DNA of 64,000 nucleotides from Heliocybe sulcata (Eukaryota; Basidiomycota; Agaricomycetes; Gloeophyllales; Gloeophyllaceae): the NCBI GenBank assembly GCA_004369045.1, contig ML213503.1, positions 248,001 through 312,000 on the forward strand, given 5' to 3'. The notes under the pieces are model-generated. The model was not told the origin of the DNA and did not search any database. It saw only the letters and a list, made by a program, of their open reading frames with translations. Made by a program: the position numbers and the translations under genes. Within the stretch, counting starts at the first letter, position 1; every line of letters starts with the position of its first letter. Shown one piece after another: positions 28,122 to 39,780 of this stretch.

Positions 28122-28288
28122 GATATTTGAGACAAACAAACCGTTTACTTGATTCTGCGGGACTTTTTCGGGCCTCCCGCCACATTGGCCGGAAAAGGGA
28201 AACACACGTGACTGTCGCGAAGCGTGACTGGACGCGTCGCCGCGTTTCTTGCCGTTGAACGAGCATATCACTCTCCAAGCTCCAAGAC
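28122..28288. promoter_or_regulatory. Short bidirectional promoter region before SMC4
   Basis: Only 167 bases lie between the SMC4 start and the proposed start of the small minus-strand gene. It contains ACACGTGA (CACGTG E-box core, near 28205) and ACGCGTCGCCGCG (near 28230), which includes an ACGCGT MluI-type cell-cycle element (the MBF/SBF-like site known from yeast G1/S genes). Functional role is inferred. Confidence 0.45.
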
Positions 28289-31200
28289 ATGCCGCCCCGC
28301 CGCTCGAACCGGTCGACGCGGGCGTCGGTAGAGCCGACGCCGATTGCGACGACGAGCACTACGAAACGCAAGCGTACGCAACCCCCGGCGGATATCCCTG
28401 AGCAAGAGGAACAAGAGAACGTCATCGCCGCAGTGTCTTCCAAATCTCGCAAGGGAGCAACACGTTTAAGCAGTAAGACTGGGGCTATTGAAGGCAGGAA
28501 ACCGCTGAAGGAAGTTTCAGAAGTGGACGAACTTGAACAGGAGGAATCACCCCCATCCAAGAAGCATCGCCGTTCGCTTACCCCTGACCTCGAGGAATCC
28601 GAAGCGGAGGAGGAAGAGCAGGAAGAGGAAGAGGAGGTGAAACCAAGAGGTCGTGGTCGTGGTCGGAAGGCGAGTACTGCACCTTCAACCACTAGACAAG
28701 GGCCTAGCAAGCGCAAAGCGGTTCCCAAAGTCGCAGACGTTTCGGAGGAAGAGAAGCCGGCCCCTTCGCGAGCACGCCGGGGAAAAGCTGCTAGTGCAAA
28801 GCCCAAGTCTGCTGCGGAACCAGAGGCTACCACCTCTTCTGGTAGAGGATCTACACGCTCCAGTCGATTATCCAAGAAGGTCAAGGCAGAGGAAACGGAG
28901 GAGTGGGATGCGGGTGCTCAGCAGGATAATTCTCCGGCCCACGACGCCAGCGATGATGAAGACTTTGAGGAGCAGCCCAAACCCCGGAAAGGCCGAGGTA
29001 GTGCGAAGGGTACCAAATCGCGCAAGGCGACCAACAAGCGGTCCTCCGACGCTGCATCATCTGCAGCGGGCCCATCTACAGCATCTCGAAAGCGAGTGTT
29101 GGAGGAGAAGAACGAAACACCCTCAGCGGGCGATAGGGAAGCTTCCGTGCATAAGGTTGATGAAAATAACGAGGAGGAACTGGTGGCCGCTGAGTTATCC
29201 GACGAGGAGCGGCCCCTGACTCCACCTGCCGCCAAAGACGTAGAGGAGGAGAAGTCTTTGCTGGATGGCCCCGATGTTGCCCCTCGATCTCAGCATATGC
29301 CCGCTTCGCAGCATATCAAAGAACCGGAGGAGCCGCGGGGTCCCAAATCGCGACTTGTGATCCACAAGCTCGTCCTTGTGAACTTCAAGAGTTACGCTGG
29401 TCGGCAAGAGATTGGGCCGTTCCACAAGGTTCGTCCCATTCTGACCCGAGCACTCGTGAGCTTCTCTGAGGTTTGTCACGACAGTCTTTCTCTGCCATCG
29501 TGGGTCCCAACGGGTCGGGCAAGTCTAACACGATTGACGCATTGCTCTTCGTGTTCGGTTGGCGTGCGACTAAGATGAGACAAGGAAAACTCTCCGAACT
29601 TATCCACAACTCCGCTCGTTATCCTGATCTGGATGACTGCAGCGTGGAGGTGCATTTCAGGGAAATTGTTGATTTGGTGCGTCGAATGTTATCTTGTAGC
29701 CATCGTTCCCCTCCTCACTTTTAGGTGTCAGCCGGGGCCAGACGCCTATGAAGTTGTACTTGACTCAAGGCTCGTCGTATCCCGCACTGCGTATCGCAAC
29801 AACACGAGTAGATACACTATCAATGGAACCCAGAGCTCTTTCACTGAAGTTAGGGACCTCTTAAAGGGCCGGGGTATCGACTTGGACCACAAACGGTTCT
29901 TGATCTTGCAGGTATAGTCCTATACTCATCGCACTAGCCTTAGTACTCACGTGTATCATAGGGTGAAGTTGAATCCATTGCTCAGATGAAGCCTAAGGCG
30001 CCTTCGGAGCACGAAGATGGTCTCTTGGAATACTTAGAGGATATCATTGGCACGTCCAAGTATAAGGAACCGATTGAAGAAGCCATGGTCGAGATGGAGC
30101 GTCTCTCGGAAGAGAGACAAGACAAGCTGAATCGACTTCGGATTGTCGAGAAGGAGAAGAGCGCCCTCGAAGAGAAGAAGAAGGAGGCCGAGGATTTCCT
30201 GCGATTACAAAACGAGCACGTGAGAGCACTGAGTCGCCTATGGCAGTTCTACCTCTGGCAAGGTTTGAGCAATGAAGAGAGGTTCACGGACCAACTCGTG
30301 AGCGGGATTATTGTTATCTCTATATGTCAATGCTTATGCGCATATTCGACATAGGCTGAAGTCGAGGAGAAGTTGGCTCATTTGCGAGAGCAGAACCAGG
30401 ACGACGTCACCCATCTGGATCTGCTGCGGAAGCATTACGACGAGCGAGAGGCTGCATACGCGGTAATCGATGAACGACTTCTGCATATGATATTCACCCT
30501 GACTCGAACGATGCGTGTCTAGGAAGTGCGAGCTGCCGCTGAAGAAGCACACAAGGATCTCGCTGCTCATGAGAGACAGGCCGTAGGCCTAGAAGAAAAG
30601 CGCAAGCATGCGAATAGCAAGGCTAAGAAACTGAAGAAATCAATGACCGATGTAGGTTGATTTAACGTATGGGCTCTCATGTCGTTTCCACCTCTCATGA
30701 TCTTTCAGGACGAGAAAGCAAGGGACACAGCCCTGCGTATCATCGAAGACTCGACTCGAAAGATTGCTAAGGAGAAGAAGAAGATGGACGAGTTTGAGCA
30801 ATCTCTAGAAGAGGAGGAGAACGTCTTGGAGGAAATACGCGATAGCCTCAAAGGTGAATTTTCCGCGCAATCCCGTGGCACCATGAGCTGACAAAGCACA
30901 GACAAGACGCAGGTCTTCCACGACCAGATCGAAGTCAAGCAGAAAGAGCTGCAGCCCTGGATGGCAAAGATCAATGGGAAGCAAGCCGAGCTGGATGTTG
31001 CAACTAGTGAGCGGGACGCTTTGGCGAAGAAAGCGCAGGCCGTCAAGGAGGCCTTACAAGAGGCCCAGGAGGCGGTCGAGAAGCTGCAGAATGAGCATGA
31101 AGCTAAGGTACGGAACATCTCCAGAGGCGGCGAAATTGTGCTCATACACTCGTCCACAGACGGCGGAGCTTGAAGAACTGAGAGAGAATCGCTCTAGTCT

Positions 31201-34150
31201 CAAGTCAGAAGTCGCGCAGGGCGAACACAAACTTCAGGTAAAGTTGCAAGTATGCGGAGCGAAGGACGATGCTCATCCCCGCCTAGCAACTTCAAGTCCG
31301 AGTTCAAGAACTGAGATCAGCGGCGTCGTCCTCTCGTCAGCGCGTTGATGAAGCGAAAGCATCTCATGCAGCCAATACCTCTCAGAACAAGGTCCTGGAT
31401 AGCTTGACCAAGCTGAAGCACGCCGGGCGCATCGAAGGTTTCCATGTACGTGATCTATCGTTATTGTGGCCAGAGTACTGAAGATTGCACAGGGTAGACT
31501 CGGTGCACTTGGTACCATCTCGGACAAATACGATGTCGCCGTGTCCACAGCCTGCCCTTCTCTCAATAACCTGGTCGTGGATACTGTCGAACAAGGTCAA
31601 GCATGCATCGAATACTTGCGCAAACAGAACGTTGGCCGTGCCTCATTCATCGTGCTGGAGAAGTTGTCCGATTATGGTATGGCCAAGATTGCCACTCCTG
31701 ACAATGTACCCCGTTTGTTCGACTTGATCAAACCGAAGGACCCTCGCTTTGCACCTGCATTATACAAGGCCGTAGGCAACACTCTGGTCGCTGACACTCT
31801 GGAGCATGCGAACCGTATTGCCTTCGGAGGGTCGCGTAGATGGCGAGTCGTTACACTGGCTGGTCAACTTATCGAAGCTTCTGGTGCCATGTCCGGTGGT
31901 GGTACTCATGTAGCGAAAGGTATCATGAGCTCGAAACTGTCAGCTGACGCGGTCTCCCCGGACGTGCTCAGGCGTTATGAGAAGGAGAGTGACGATGCGG
32001 CTCAGAAACTCGAAGATGCACTGCAAGAGCTGCGCAGGCTAGAAGCGGACATGGACGATATGGCGAAGTCCGGACCCCAGATGGACATCGCGATAGAGAA
32101 GGTCAATCTTGACATTCAGACCGGTTCCAAGCGTGTAGTTGAAGCTCAGAAGCGCGCACGTGAGCTGAAGTGGGTGTCCTTCCGTATAGCAGACGACATG
32201 GGTACTTACGTTACTACCCCAGGTCGCAGAGCAAGCCCGATGCTGGCGACCTTGCACGAATTTCGTCACTGGATAAAAGCATCGCCACTACAGCAGAAGA
32301 GCTCGAGAAGCTTCAGAAGAAATCTGGCTCAATTGAGCAAGCTATCAAGGACCTGGAGAAGAAGATTCTCGATGTTGGAGGCTCCAGACTTCTGACGCAA
32401 AAGTCTAAAGTCGACGGAATCAAACTGCACATCCAGATAGCAAGCGACGAGATAACCAAGGCCGAAGTAGCAAAGGCGAAGGCTGAGAAGGATTCTGCCA
32501 AGCTAGAGAATACAATGGAACACAACACTGCCAGCTTGGAGGAAGCAGAGGCCGAACTGCAGGACCTCGTCGAACAGCTCGCGGAAGTGACCCAGTACGT
32601 CGAGGAGCTTGGTAGTAAAGTCGATGCAGCGAAAGCAGCCGCGGAGAATTCGAAAGACGACCTGGACAATCTCAAAACGGAACTCGACGTGAAGGAGGAC
32701 GAGATTCGGGGCTTCCGAGAGAAGGAGGTACGTTACGAGGATGATGTTCGTTACATCTGACTCACTTGGCCGTACAGTTGGCTCTCGTAAATGATGTCGA
32801 GCGCTTGAACAAGGATCTATCGGATAATGACAGGGCGATCGACCACTGGCGCACAGAGCACGATAAGCTCTCTCTGGAAGAAATCGAGTATGTATTTTCG
32901 TACGCCAGTAACGCACAAACCCTTACTAATAACGCAACACAGCGAGGACGATGAAGAGGAGGAGAATGAAGAGCCTAACGGGGAAGGCCGTGATTCCGCT
33001 GAACCGCCAAACCCCGTTAAGGAGGAGCCTGCTGAAGGCAAGCTCAACACTAATACCAAGGCTCGCCATCGGGAGAATCAGTTTGAGCTCCATATCTATA
33101 CTGAGGCCGAACTGAGCAAGTTCAAGCAGCCGGAGCTCGTCGCGGACTCAGAGTTGCTCGACGGTGCGCGATTCTTTGACTCATTTCCGCAGGAGCTGTA
33201 ATGTGACGACGATAAATAGAGAAAATCAAGAACTCCAAACCGAATCTCGCAGCTCTGAAGGAGTACCGGAAGCGTGAAGAAGAGTTCTTACGACGAGCTC
33301 AGGATCTGGACGCCACTACGAGCCAGCGTGACGAAATGAAGCAGAAGTATGACAGTCTTCGGAAACAGCGCCTGGATGAATTCATGGCCGGTTTCACTGC
33401 AATTTCCTTGAAGCTTAAGGAGATGTACCAGGTACGTCCTGATGCAATGAGTAGACACCCTGACCGCTAATCTGAATGTAGATGATCACTTTGGGCGGAA
33501 ATGCTGAGCTGGAACTTGTGGATAACATGGATCCTTTCTCGGAGGGTGTCATATTCAGTGTCATGCCGCCGAAGAAAAGCTGGAAGAACATCTCTCATCT
33601 TTCTGGTGGAGAGAAGGTACGCGGCGATTTACCGAACATATGAGTCAAGCATTGACCGTTCTATAGACGCTGAGTTCTCTCGCCCTCGTCTTCGCCTTGC
33701 ATCATTTCAAGGTACGTTTTATATCGCTCCATGTGCGCTAGTATTGAAGACTTGCCCATCGCTTGTAGCCTACTCCTCTGTACTTCATGGACGAGATCGA
33801 TGCCGCTCTTGACTTCCGGAACGTCTCCATCGTTGCCAACTACATCAAGGACCGGACGAAGAATGCGCAGTTCATTATCATCTCGCTTAGGTATGTCGTC
33901 GTCTTATGCTGCACTTCCTAGAGACTAACTTCGCTCTGCGTTCAGGAACGATATGTTCGAGCTCAGCCACCGCTTGATTGGGATCTACAAGACAGCCAAC
34001 CAGACACGGAGTACGCTTCACTTCTGTTTCTTTGTCGTTTGCTGTGCTAATGTGTGATCTGCAGGTCTGTCCATCGACAATCGTGCTCTAACAGCGGTGC
34101 CGGTGAACACAGTACCCTTGAGTACGTCGCTTTCTGTGGCGACCCATTGA
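28289..34150 (+). CDS. SMC4: Condensin subunit SMC4
   Basis: ATPase arm of condensin, pairs with SMC2 to compact mitotic chromosomes. A long charged N-terminal tail of about 350 residues comes first, with alternating basic (RGRGRGRKAS, KKHRRS) and acidic runs and several TP sites (SLTPDL, PLTPP). Then the head: RLVIHKLVLVNFKSYAGRQE, and after the first intron Walker A GPNGSGKSN, followed by ALLFVFGWRATKMRQGK, the SMC4 type. Two long coiled coils flank the hinge (about 31.5-31.9 kb: NTLVADTLEHANRIAF, SGAMSGGGTH). The C-terminal head has the signature HLSGGEK (near 33.6 kb), Walker B LYFMDEIDAALD and the D/H-loop region. About 16 introns. I end it at the TGA at 34148-34150; the last few residues after PVNTVPL are less sure because a GTACGT donor lies there. 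Confidence 0.96.
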
Positions 34151-34329
34151 GCGAGACGACATTCTGTTTATTATCTGATTTGGACAGCCGGTCAGAGGTG
34201 ATATAACGATTATATATTCTGTTACAGTCTTGCTTCCTCTATCCTCGTTCGTACTAAGACATATCCAACAATGTATTCCTATCGGTATATACATATACGA
34301 TCTTCTTTTCTCTCTCCTCTCATGTCGGG

Positions 34330-35830
34330 CTACTCAGGAAGATGTGGACGCACGTATACACGGAGTAGCTGCCCGAGTGACTGGCCCTGCCATTCTGGGA
34401 TCGTCGATACCGCTCCATCGTGTTCGTATTCCGGAGGCAGGAGGACGCCTGGTTCGCGCTTGAACCAAGCGTGCTTCAGCGCGTCAGCCGCGTGTAAGCG
34501 TCGGGCTGGCGGGTATTGAAGGAGTTTCTCAATGATGTCGAGTGGGGAGTCAGAGGATATATCTGAGGATGGCAGGCTGGGTAGAAGAGGTGACAGGTCT
34601 ACGGGTGGAGTGTACTGGAAGGTTACACGAGAGGCGTCTGGTAATTCGTTGAAGCCCTGCATGCATACACATTAACTACTATACCATCTCGCAAGTGATT
34701 ACGGTGTACTTACAGGCCAAGTGTCTTCAGTGGGCGTTCCCTTAACGCAGAAGATACTCCAAGCAAGGCCTATCTCGCCTCGCGAGGCGTCGAACAAGCT
34801 GTCCCGTCGCCATGAGGAGTGGGGATCCGCGAAGCTCCCTCCCTGCGGCAGGACGAAAGGGTTCCGGCCTGGACGCTCGGCTTCGTCGGATGGGTCTGGG
34901 GGGAGGTCGTCTTCGTCCGAGGGGGTCAGGCGGAGAGAGGTGAAGAATTCGGCGAGGAGGGCGCCGAGGGACCAGGAGTCGACGGCGTAGGGCTGGTAGG
35001 TTGTTGGACCGAAGAGGAGCTCGGGGGCGCGGTAGGGTCTGAAGAGGTGCCTCAGTATATAGAGTTGTATTCTTGGGTAGGAAGGCATTACCCCGTGCCG
35101 ACTTCGAAGTACATTCTGTCGGGCTGCTCAGGCCAGAGATCGTGGCTTTTGATTTTTTTATCTTCTGCCTCGTCTTCGGGGTACGCGATCCCAAAGTCGA
35201 TGAGCTTGACACAGCCGTCTTGGGTCAAGAGGACATTGCTCGGCTTCAAGTCTCGGTGGGCGATGTGCTCCGAGTGGAGGTATGCTACCCCGCAGAGAAT
35301 CTGGTACACGATTGATTTCGCGAGGGTGCAGAATCGCGCGTTCTCAGGCTCTCTCGGGGGCTCCTCGTCTATGGAGGACATGAAAGTGTGTGGCGAGAAC
35401 CCCGGTGAGGCGAGGAGGTCTGTTAGTTGGTAAGATACGTAGGGCATGAAGAACTGTATTTCAGAGAGCCTCTGGTTACTGGTGTGATCCAAGATGGGGA
35501 TAATCTGGGGGTTAGTCATGATTGATATGTGCAAAGGCAAGAGAAATGCGACCGACGTTGTGGTGTGAGATGCGACTCAGGACACGGATCTCTTTGATTA
35601 TGTCGTGCGGCGCATGTGAGAGTTCTTTGCGCGATGCTGCAGATTTTATAGCTATCCATTTATGCCCTTCGTCGCCTCCAGGGTCTTTGGCTTTTGCCAG
35701 AGCTCTGGATACGGTCGACACAGGACCTTCATGAAGCACTTCTAGTGTATCCTGTTTAACGTGATTTAGTCAGTGCCAGCCTGTCGCATATATGAACAAG
35801 TCTTACTTCGTCGTATCTTACTTCTGACAT
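34330..35830 (-). CDS. CDK-like Ser/Thr kinase (Csk1-like, CMGC group)
   Basis: Start MSEVRYDE at 35830 in a mini first exon, then a 60-base intron. Kinase features: lysine in [12 protein letters not shown], helix [43 protein letters not shown], activation segment [15 protein letters not shown] and [14 protein letters not shown]-lobe ends [13 protein letters not shown]. The TGPYRAPE motif and long loop after DFG resemble S. pombe Csk1 and related CAK-activating kinases rather than Cdk1 (no PSTAIRE). The Gly-rich loop is poorly conserved ([12 protein letters not shown]). A 40-residue acidic insert ([18 protein letters not shown]) sits in the C-lobe, and the C-terminal tail is Leu/Pro rich. Convergent with SMC4, stops 180 bases apart. 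Confidence 0.85.
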
Positions 35831-36106
35831 CTGCTGTCACGGAAGTTCACGGTGGATTGTAAGTAGTGGCAGTGGCTCGCTTAGAGGGACGCGTTTCCTG
35901 AATTGTGGCAGCTTCCTGATTGTGGCATTTGTGGCAGTGACATGAACGCATTGACAGCGTGGGAACTAGCAGCATCGCTGATCGTAAATTACTGTCCGAG
36001 CTCAGCAGTTTCAGCGAGGATCCTCTGCTTTGGACCTGGCTATTCTGCAGTTTCTTACTGCCTCGGCTGTTCTAGACGACGCGTACACGCAGTCAGACAA
36101 TACACT

Positions 36107-38767
36107 ATGCCTGTGCTGGTCGAGACGATCACCGAGCCTGCAGGAACTTTCTATGAGGGAGCCGGGAATTTTACCAGAATTTCCCCGGTGCACACTTCAG
36201 CCTCTTCGCAGGCAGAACCGGCGACTCCTATTGCTGAGGAAACATTCATAGAGTCTCAGAACACTCAGAAGAAAAAGAAGAAGAAGAAGTCTAAGAAGTC
36301 CAAGGCGAAGGAGAGCCAGAAAGTCAAGCTAGAAGAGGTTCCTGACCAGGACACTCGGCCACCCGTTCTCTGCATTAGCAGGAACAAGCATTGGCGTTAT
36401 ATTAGCTCTTATCATGTGAGTGATTGCATTCATCACATAGGAAGTGCTTCTACAATGTACACAGGGCCCATGGCTGCAACTCCCCGTCGAACTCCTCGAG
36501 AGCCTGCTCGTCCTTAACATGGACCCTGCCACATTAACAGCGACTGAGCCTCGCATGTCACCAATGCCCCCTTCTCCCTCCCGCACACCCCCGCCCCGCC
36601 GACGCGACCGCGGCTTTGCTAGCCTCGGCGACACATCGCCCCCTGACTCGCCATATGACGCCCTAGCACAGCTGCCTCCTCCTCCTCCATTTCCCTCTCC
36701 CAAGCCAGGCAAAGCTACTCCTCCTCCTATTGATCCGGGCGTGTTTCGTTCCGTTACGTCCATCCGTCGGCTTATCGACGAGGCTTCGGAGCTGAGCGTG
36801 CGAGCAAGCTCAGGACTCAGTGCCGCCGCGCTGGTATCGATGCGTGATGCCAGTAGGATCGGTACTAGCCCGTGGGCGACGGCTCAGGCTTTGGGATTAA
36901 ACCCGCTCGGGGATGCGAACGGTGGTAGGAACGTCGCTATGAGTGCGATGCGGGTGCACCGTTTACGAGCGCTTGCAGTGCAAAAGCTTGCTGCTGCATA
37001 TAAGGCGGATGAGATTGCGTCCAGCGTCATGGTCATGCAAGGCGGCAGCGTATTCGATGACATTGCAGAGCGCGTGCTCAAAGTCGGTGCGTAGGCCACC
37101 CAGTCGTGGCAGCCAAGTTGGCCAATCTATATTAGATCCTAACGATGTGGACGCACGATACGTCCACTTTTTCCATGAGAAGATCCCTTCTCGGTTGGTT
37201 CCTACTTTGAGATGATATGTACATCCGCGCTAACTATCACAGTGGTACTAGTCAACTCGCCGATTCCACCACCACCCAGGTCCTGGACGAGCTCATCGCG
37301 CAGCACCCGCACCGCCTTGAATTCTACCGCACACGCGGCATCGTGCACTGCTTCCGCGACGAATACACACTCGCTACCAAAGACTTTACGCACGCGATCA
37401 AGGAAGCGCGGGCGCAGCGCAAGGCGCGCTCGGCGCATATGTACAATATGGGTCAGCCCGAGTCAAAAGGGAAGAACGGGAAGAAGAAGAAAGGCACGGG
37501 GAAAGGGAGGAAGGTTAATGGGCAGGCGCCGGAGAATGGGACGAGCGACATGGCGAGTGGGGTGGCTGGGCCTGCGATAGAGGGGCCGGATGGGGAACCG
37601 CTTCTCCTCCACCCCTCTGTCTTGCCCGACGCGCCTGAGCCTATCGAACCGCAGTGTATGTTCCTCCGGGCTGCGGCCCATCTCCAGCATGCGGTGTTCC
37701 TCATTGAGGAAGCGATATTGCAGTTGGAGGGGATCAGGAAGGACCCGACGGCCGATGGGGCGGAGCTGAGGTTGTGTTATATTGAGAACGGGAAGTATGG
37801 GGGAGTCGAGATCGGGAATCCCGATGGGCCCCTTGGGAAGAAGGACGGGCCTAAGTGCCGGGCGTACCGGAGCGTGCTTGGGACGGAGACGTTCAGGGAG
37901 CAGGTGGCTGCGCTGCTGAGGAAGAGTATGCGGGATCACGAGAAGTTCCTGGCGCATTTCGACACGCTTGAGGGCGGGTGCAACACGTTCTTCACTGAAG
38001 GCGACTTGGCTGCCCGGACGGAGTGTGCGTTTCTCCTCTCCGAGTCTTTAAGACCTGGGAACCACTCGTCTGCGCCGCCCCCTCCGCCCATGCCTGATGC
38101 TCCTGCGATGTTCACGACGTACCATCCGCTGCTCGTGGAGAGTCATTTTAGTATCCTCATCTGCCAGCTGATGATGTGCGACCTCGTGGGGCTCGTGCAC
38201 GCCTTTGCGAGGACGGCTGCGCTGGTGGACGGGCTGGAAGGCTATCCTGTATTCTTGCCGCCGAGGAGTATGGGCCACGCGGAGTTTGTGGAGATACTGG
38301 AGAGGCTCGCGAGGGGGTGGAGGACGGGCGTGGTAGGCGTCGGTGGGAGGGATGCCAGGGGCAAGGGGAGGGTGCTGGCTATTGAGGCGCCGCCTCCCGT
38401 GCTTCGTGCTGCTTCCACGAGGGAAGGCACTCCAGAGGACGATAGCGATGCCCCAGGGCCGTCTGCATCCAGCTCTAGTATATCCTCGTGCTCTACTTCG
38501 ACGCTCGTGGAGTCCGTGGCGTCCTCCCCCGTCTTGCCCACGCCGGACCCGATGCTGGTTGAGAATTTGGAGTGTGCGAGGATTTTGCTGGCGCCTGTCG
38601 TTAAGCGGCAGAGGGAGAGGGCGGAGGAGAAGAGGAGGGAGCAGGCGAAGGGGGGGAAGGGGAAGAAGAGTGTGCCGATTAATATACCAATGCATGGGCC
38701 GAGGGTGGAGGTTGTGCTGGCGTGGCTCGGGGCGACGGTGTTGAGTGATTTGGAGGCGGTTGCGTAG
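36107..38767 (+). CDS. Conserved fungal protein with TPR-like region, function unknown
   Basis: Start MPVLVETITEPAGTFYEGAG. A poly-Lys tract (KKKKKKKSKKSK, about residues 50-65) may be a nucleolar/nuclear signal. The intron at 36414-36468 joins YISSYH to GPWLQLPVELLESLLVLNMD. Next come a Pro-rich disordered stretch (MPPSPSRTPPPRR; LPPPPPFPSPKPG), a helical region (FRSVTSIRRLIDEASELSVRA), then TPR-like helices (DIAERVLK, DPNDVDARYVHFFHEKIPSR joined to QLADSTTTQVLDELIAQHP, and YRTRGIVHCFRDEYTLATKD). The last 420 residues are mostly alpha-helical with low-complexity linkers and a Ser cluster. Around 830 residues. I recall similar uncharacterised proteins in other mushrooms, but I know no function. 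Stop codons of this and the next gene are 50 bases apart. Confidence 0.8.
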
Positions 38768-38817
38768 GGATGGTTACAATATTGTTGGTATATAGTGCGT
38801 TGATGCTTTGAGGCGTG

Positions 38818-39648
38818 TCACTCGTTCCGGTCTCGGGTGTCGTGAATGTCTTGCACTATCTGTCCTGCGAATGTGTCCAGATATTTCCAAGCATGCCCTG
38901 CCGCTATACTAGCAAAGCCTATCAGAGGTATCATGAAGAGTAAGATTGGTGTAACTGATGCTGGGATGACGCCAAGATGTAGAGGCTCTAGCGAAATCAC
39001 GAATGGAACAGACTCCAAGGTCTCCTTCGTTGTGTTCGACGAGAAGTCCTTGGGATAATCTGGCCGCACGCCAGTGTGTCGCAGGATTATATGCGCGAAC
39101 TTTATGCGGGTAGATGGAGATATTCGGGAAGGCGAGGCTTCTTCTGCAAAAGAGAGGCTGGAGAAGGGAGCAGGTGAGTCGATGATGATCCTGAAGTCAG
39201 TAGGGTACTGCGGTGCAGGGTAGTGAGACTGATGGGTGTGGCGAAGAGCAATACGCACGTATGCAGGCCACGATATGCGCAGCGTAAATCGACTGTATGC
39301 CGCCCATCTCTCGTGGTCGAGGTCAAGTGCTATCCATAGCTCTTCTGGTTGCCGTTCCGTGGCAGGGGTCGGTTTGTAGAGTACGGAGTTTGCCATGTCC
39401 TGAGGCGGGGTAAAGCTCAGTTTGACTTGATGACTCTCTGGCGTGAGGTGAAGCCTTTGACAACCATGCAGCTTTAGCTAAGCTCGGAAGAAGACAGAGT
39501 GTTCATACCATTTGTCGACTGACTCCGGGATATACGCTGCCTGCACGTTGTTGACCTCGAAATTTACAATCTCCGTATTTGCAGAGACATAAGAAAGTCG
39601 AGAAAGCACTATTAAATAGAAGAAAAATACGCTGAGATATTCTGGCAT
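38818..39648 (-). CDS. Type I membrane protein with signal peptide, unknown function
   Basis: Start MPEYLSVFFFYLIVLSRLSY, a clear signal peptide with likely cleavage near VSA-NTE. After two short introns the lumenal part reads NFEVNNVQAAYIPESVDKW, LHLTPESHQVKLSFTPPQDM, a beta-rich domain (EELWIALDLDHERWAAYSRF), and after the second intron RIIIDSPAPFSSLSFAEE. A hydrophobic segment near the C-terminus (VTPILLFMIPLIGFASIAAG) is a transmembrane helix, followed by a short tail (DIHDTRDRNE). About 230 residues. The layout suggests an ER or secretory pathway membrane protein. I do not recognise the family. Its start codon is only 133 bases from the upstream HisRS ATG. Confidence 0.75.
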
Positions 39649-39780
39649 GCTGTAAGTTCGAGGAACACGATGCCGAATGGGGGTAGGGGTTATTTAGGCG
39701 AAATCTTATCTTATCTGTGACGCCACCATTCCCAGGTTTCGATAATCTCATCGAGTCACGCGCGAAAATAACATTTCTGA
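39649..39780. promoter_or_regulatory. Very short shared divergent promoter (membrane protein / HisRS)
   Basis: 132 bases between the start codon of the membrane protein and the first in-frame ATG of HisRS. If transcripts start downstream of 39781, only the short HisRS form is made from that mRNA. Confidence 0.45.

Noticed and set aside
38048-38695. 215-codon minus-strand open frame
   Set aside because: Antisense to the TPR-like gene; arginine/histidine/proline-rich composition is typical of a shadow frame.
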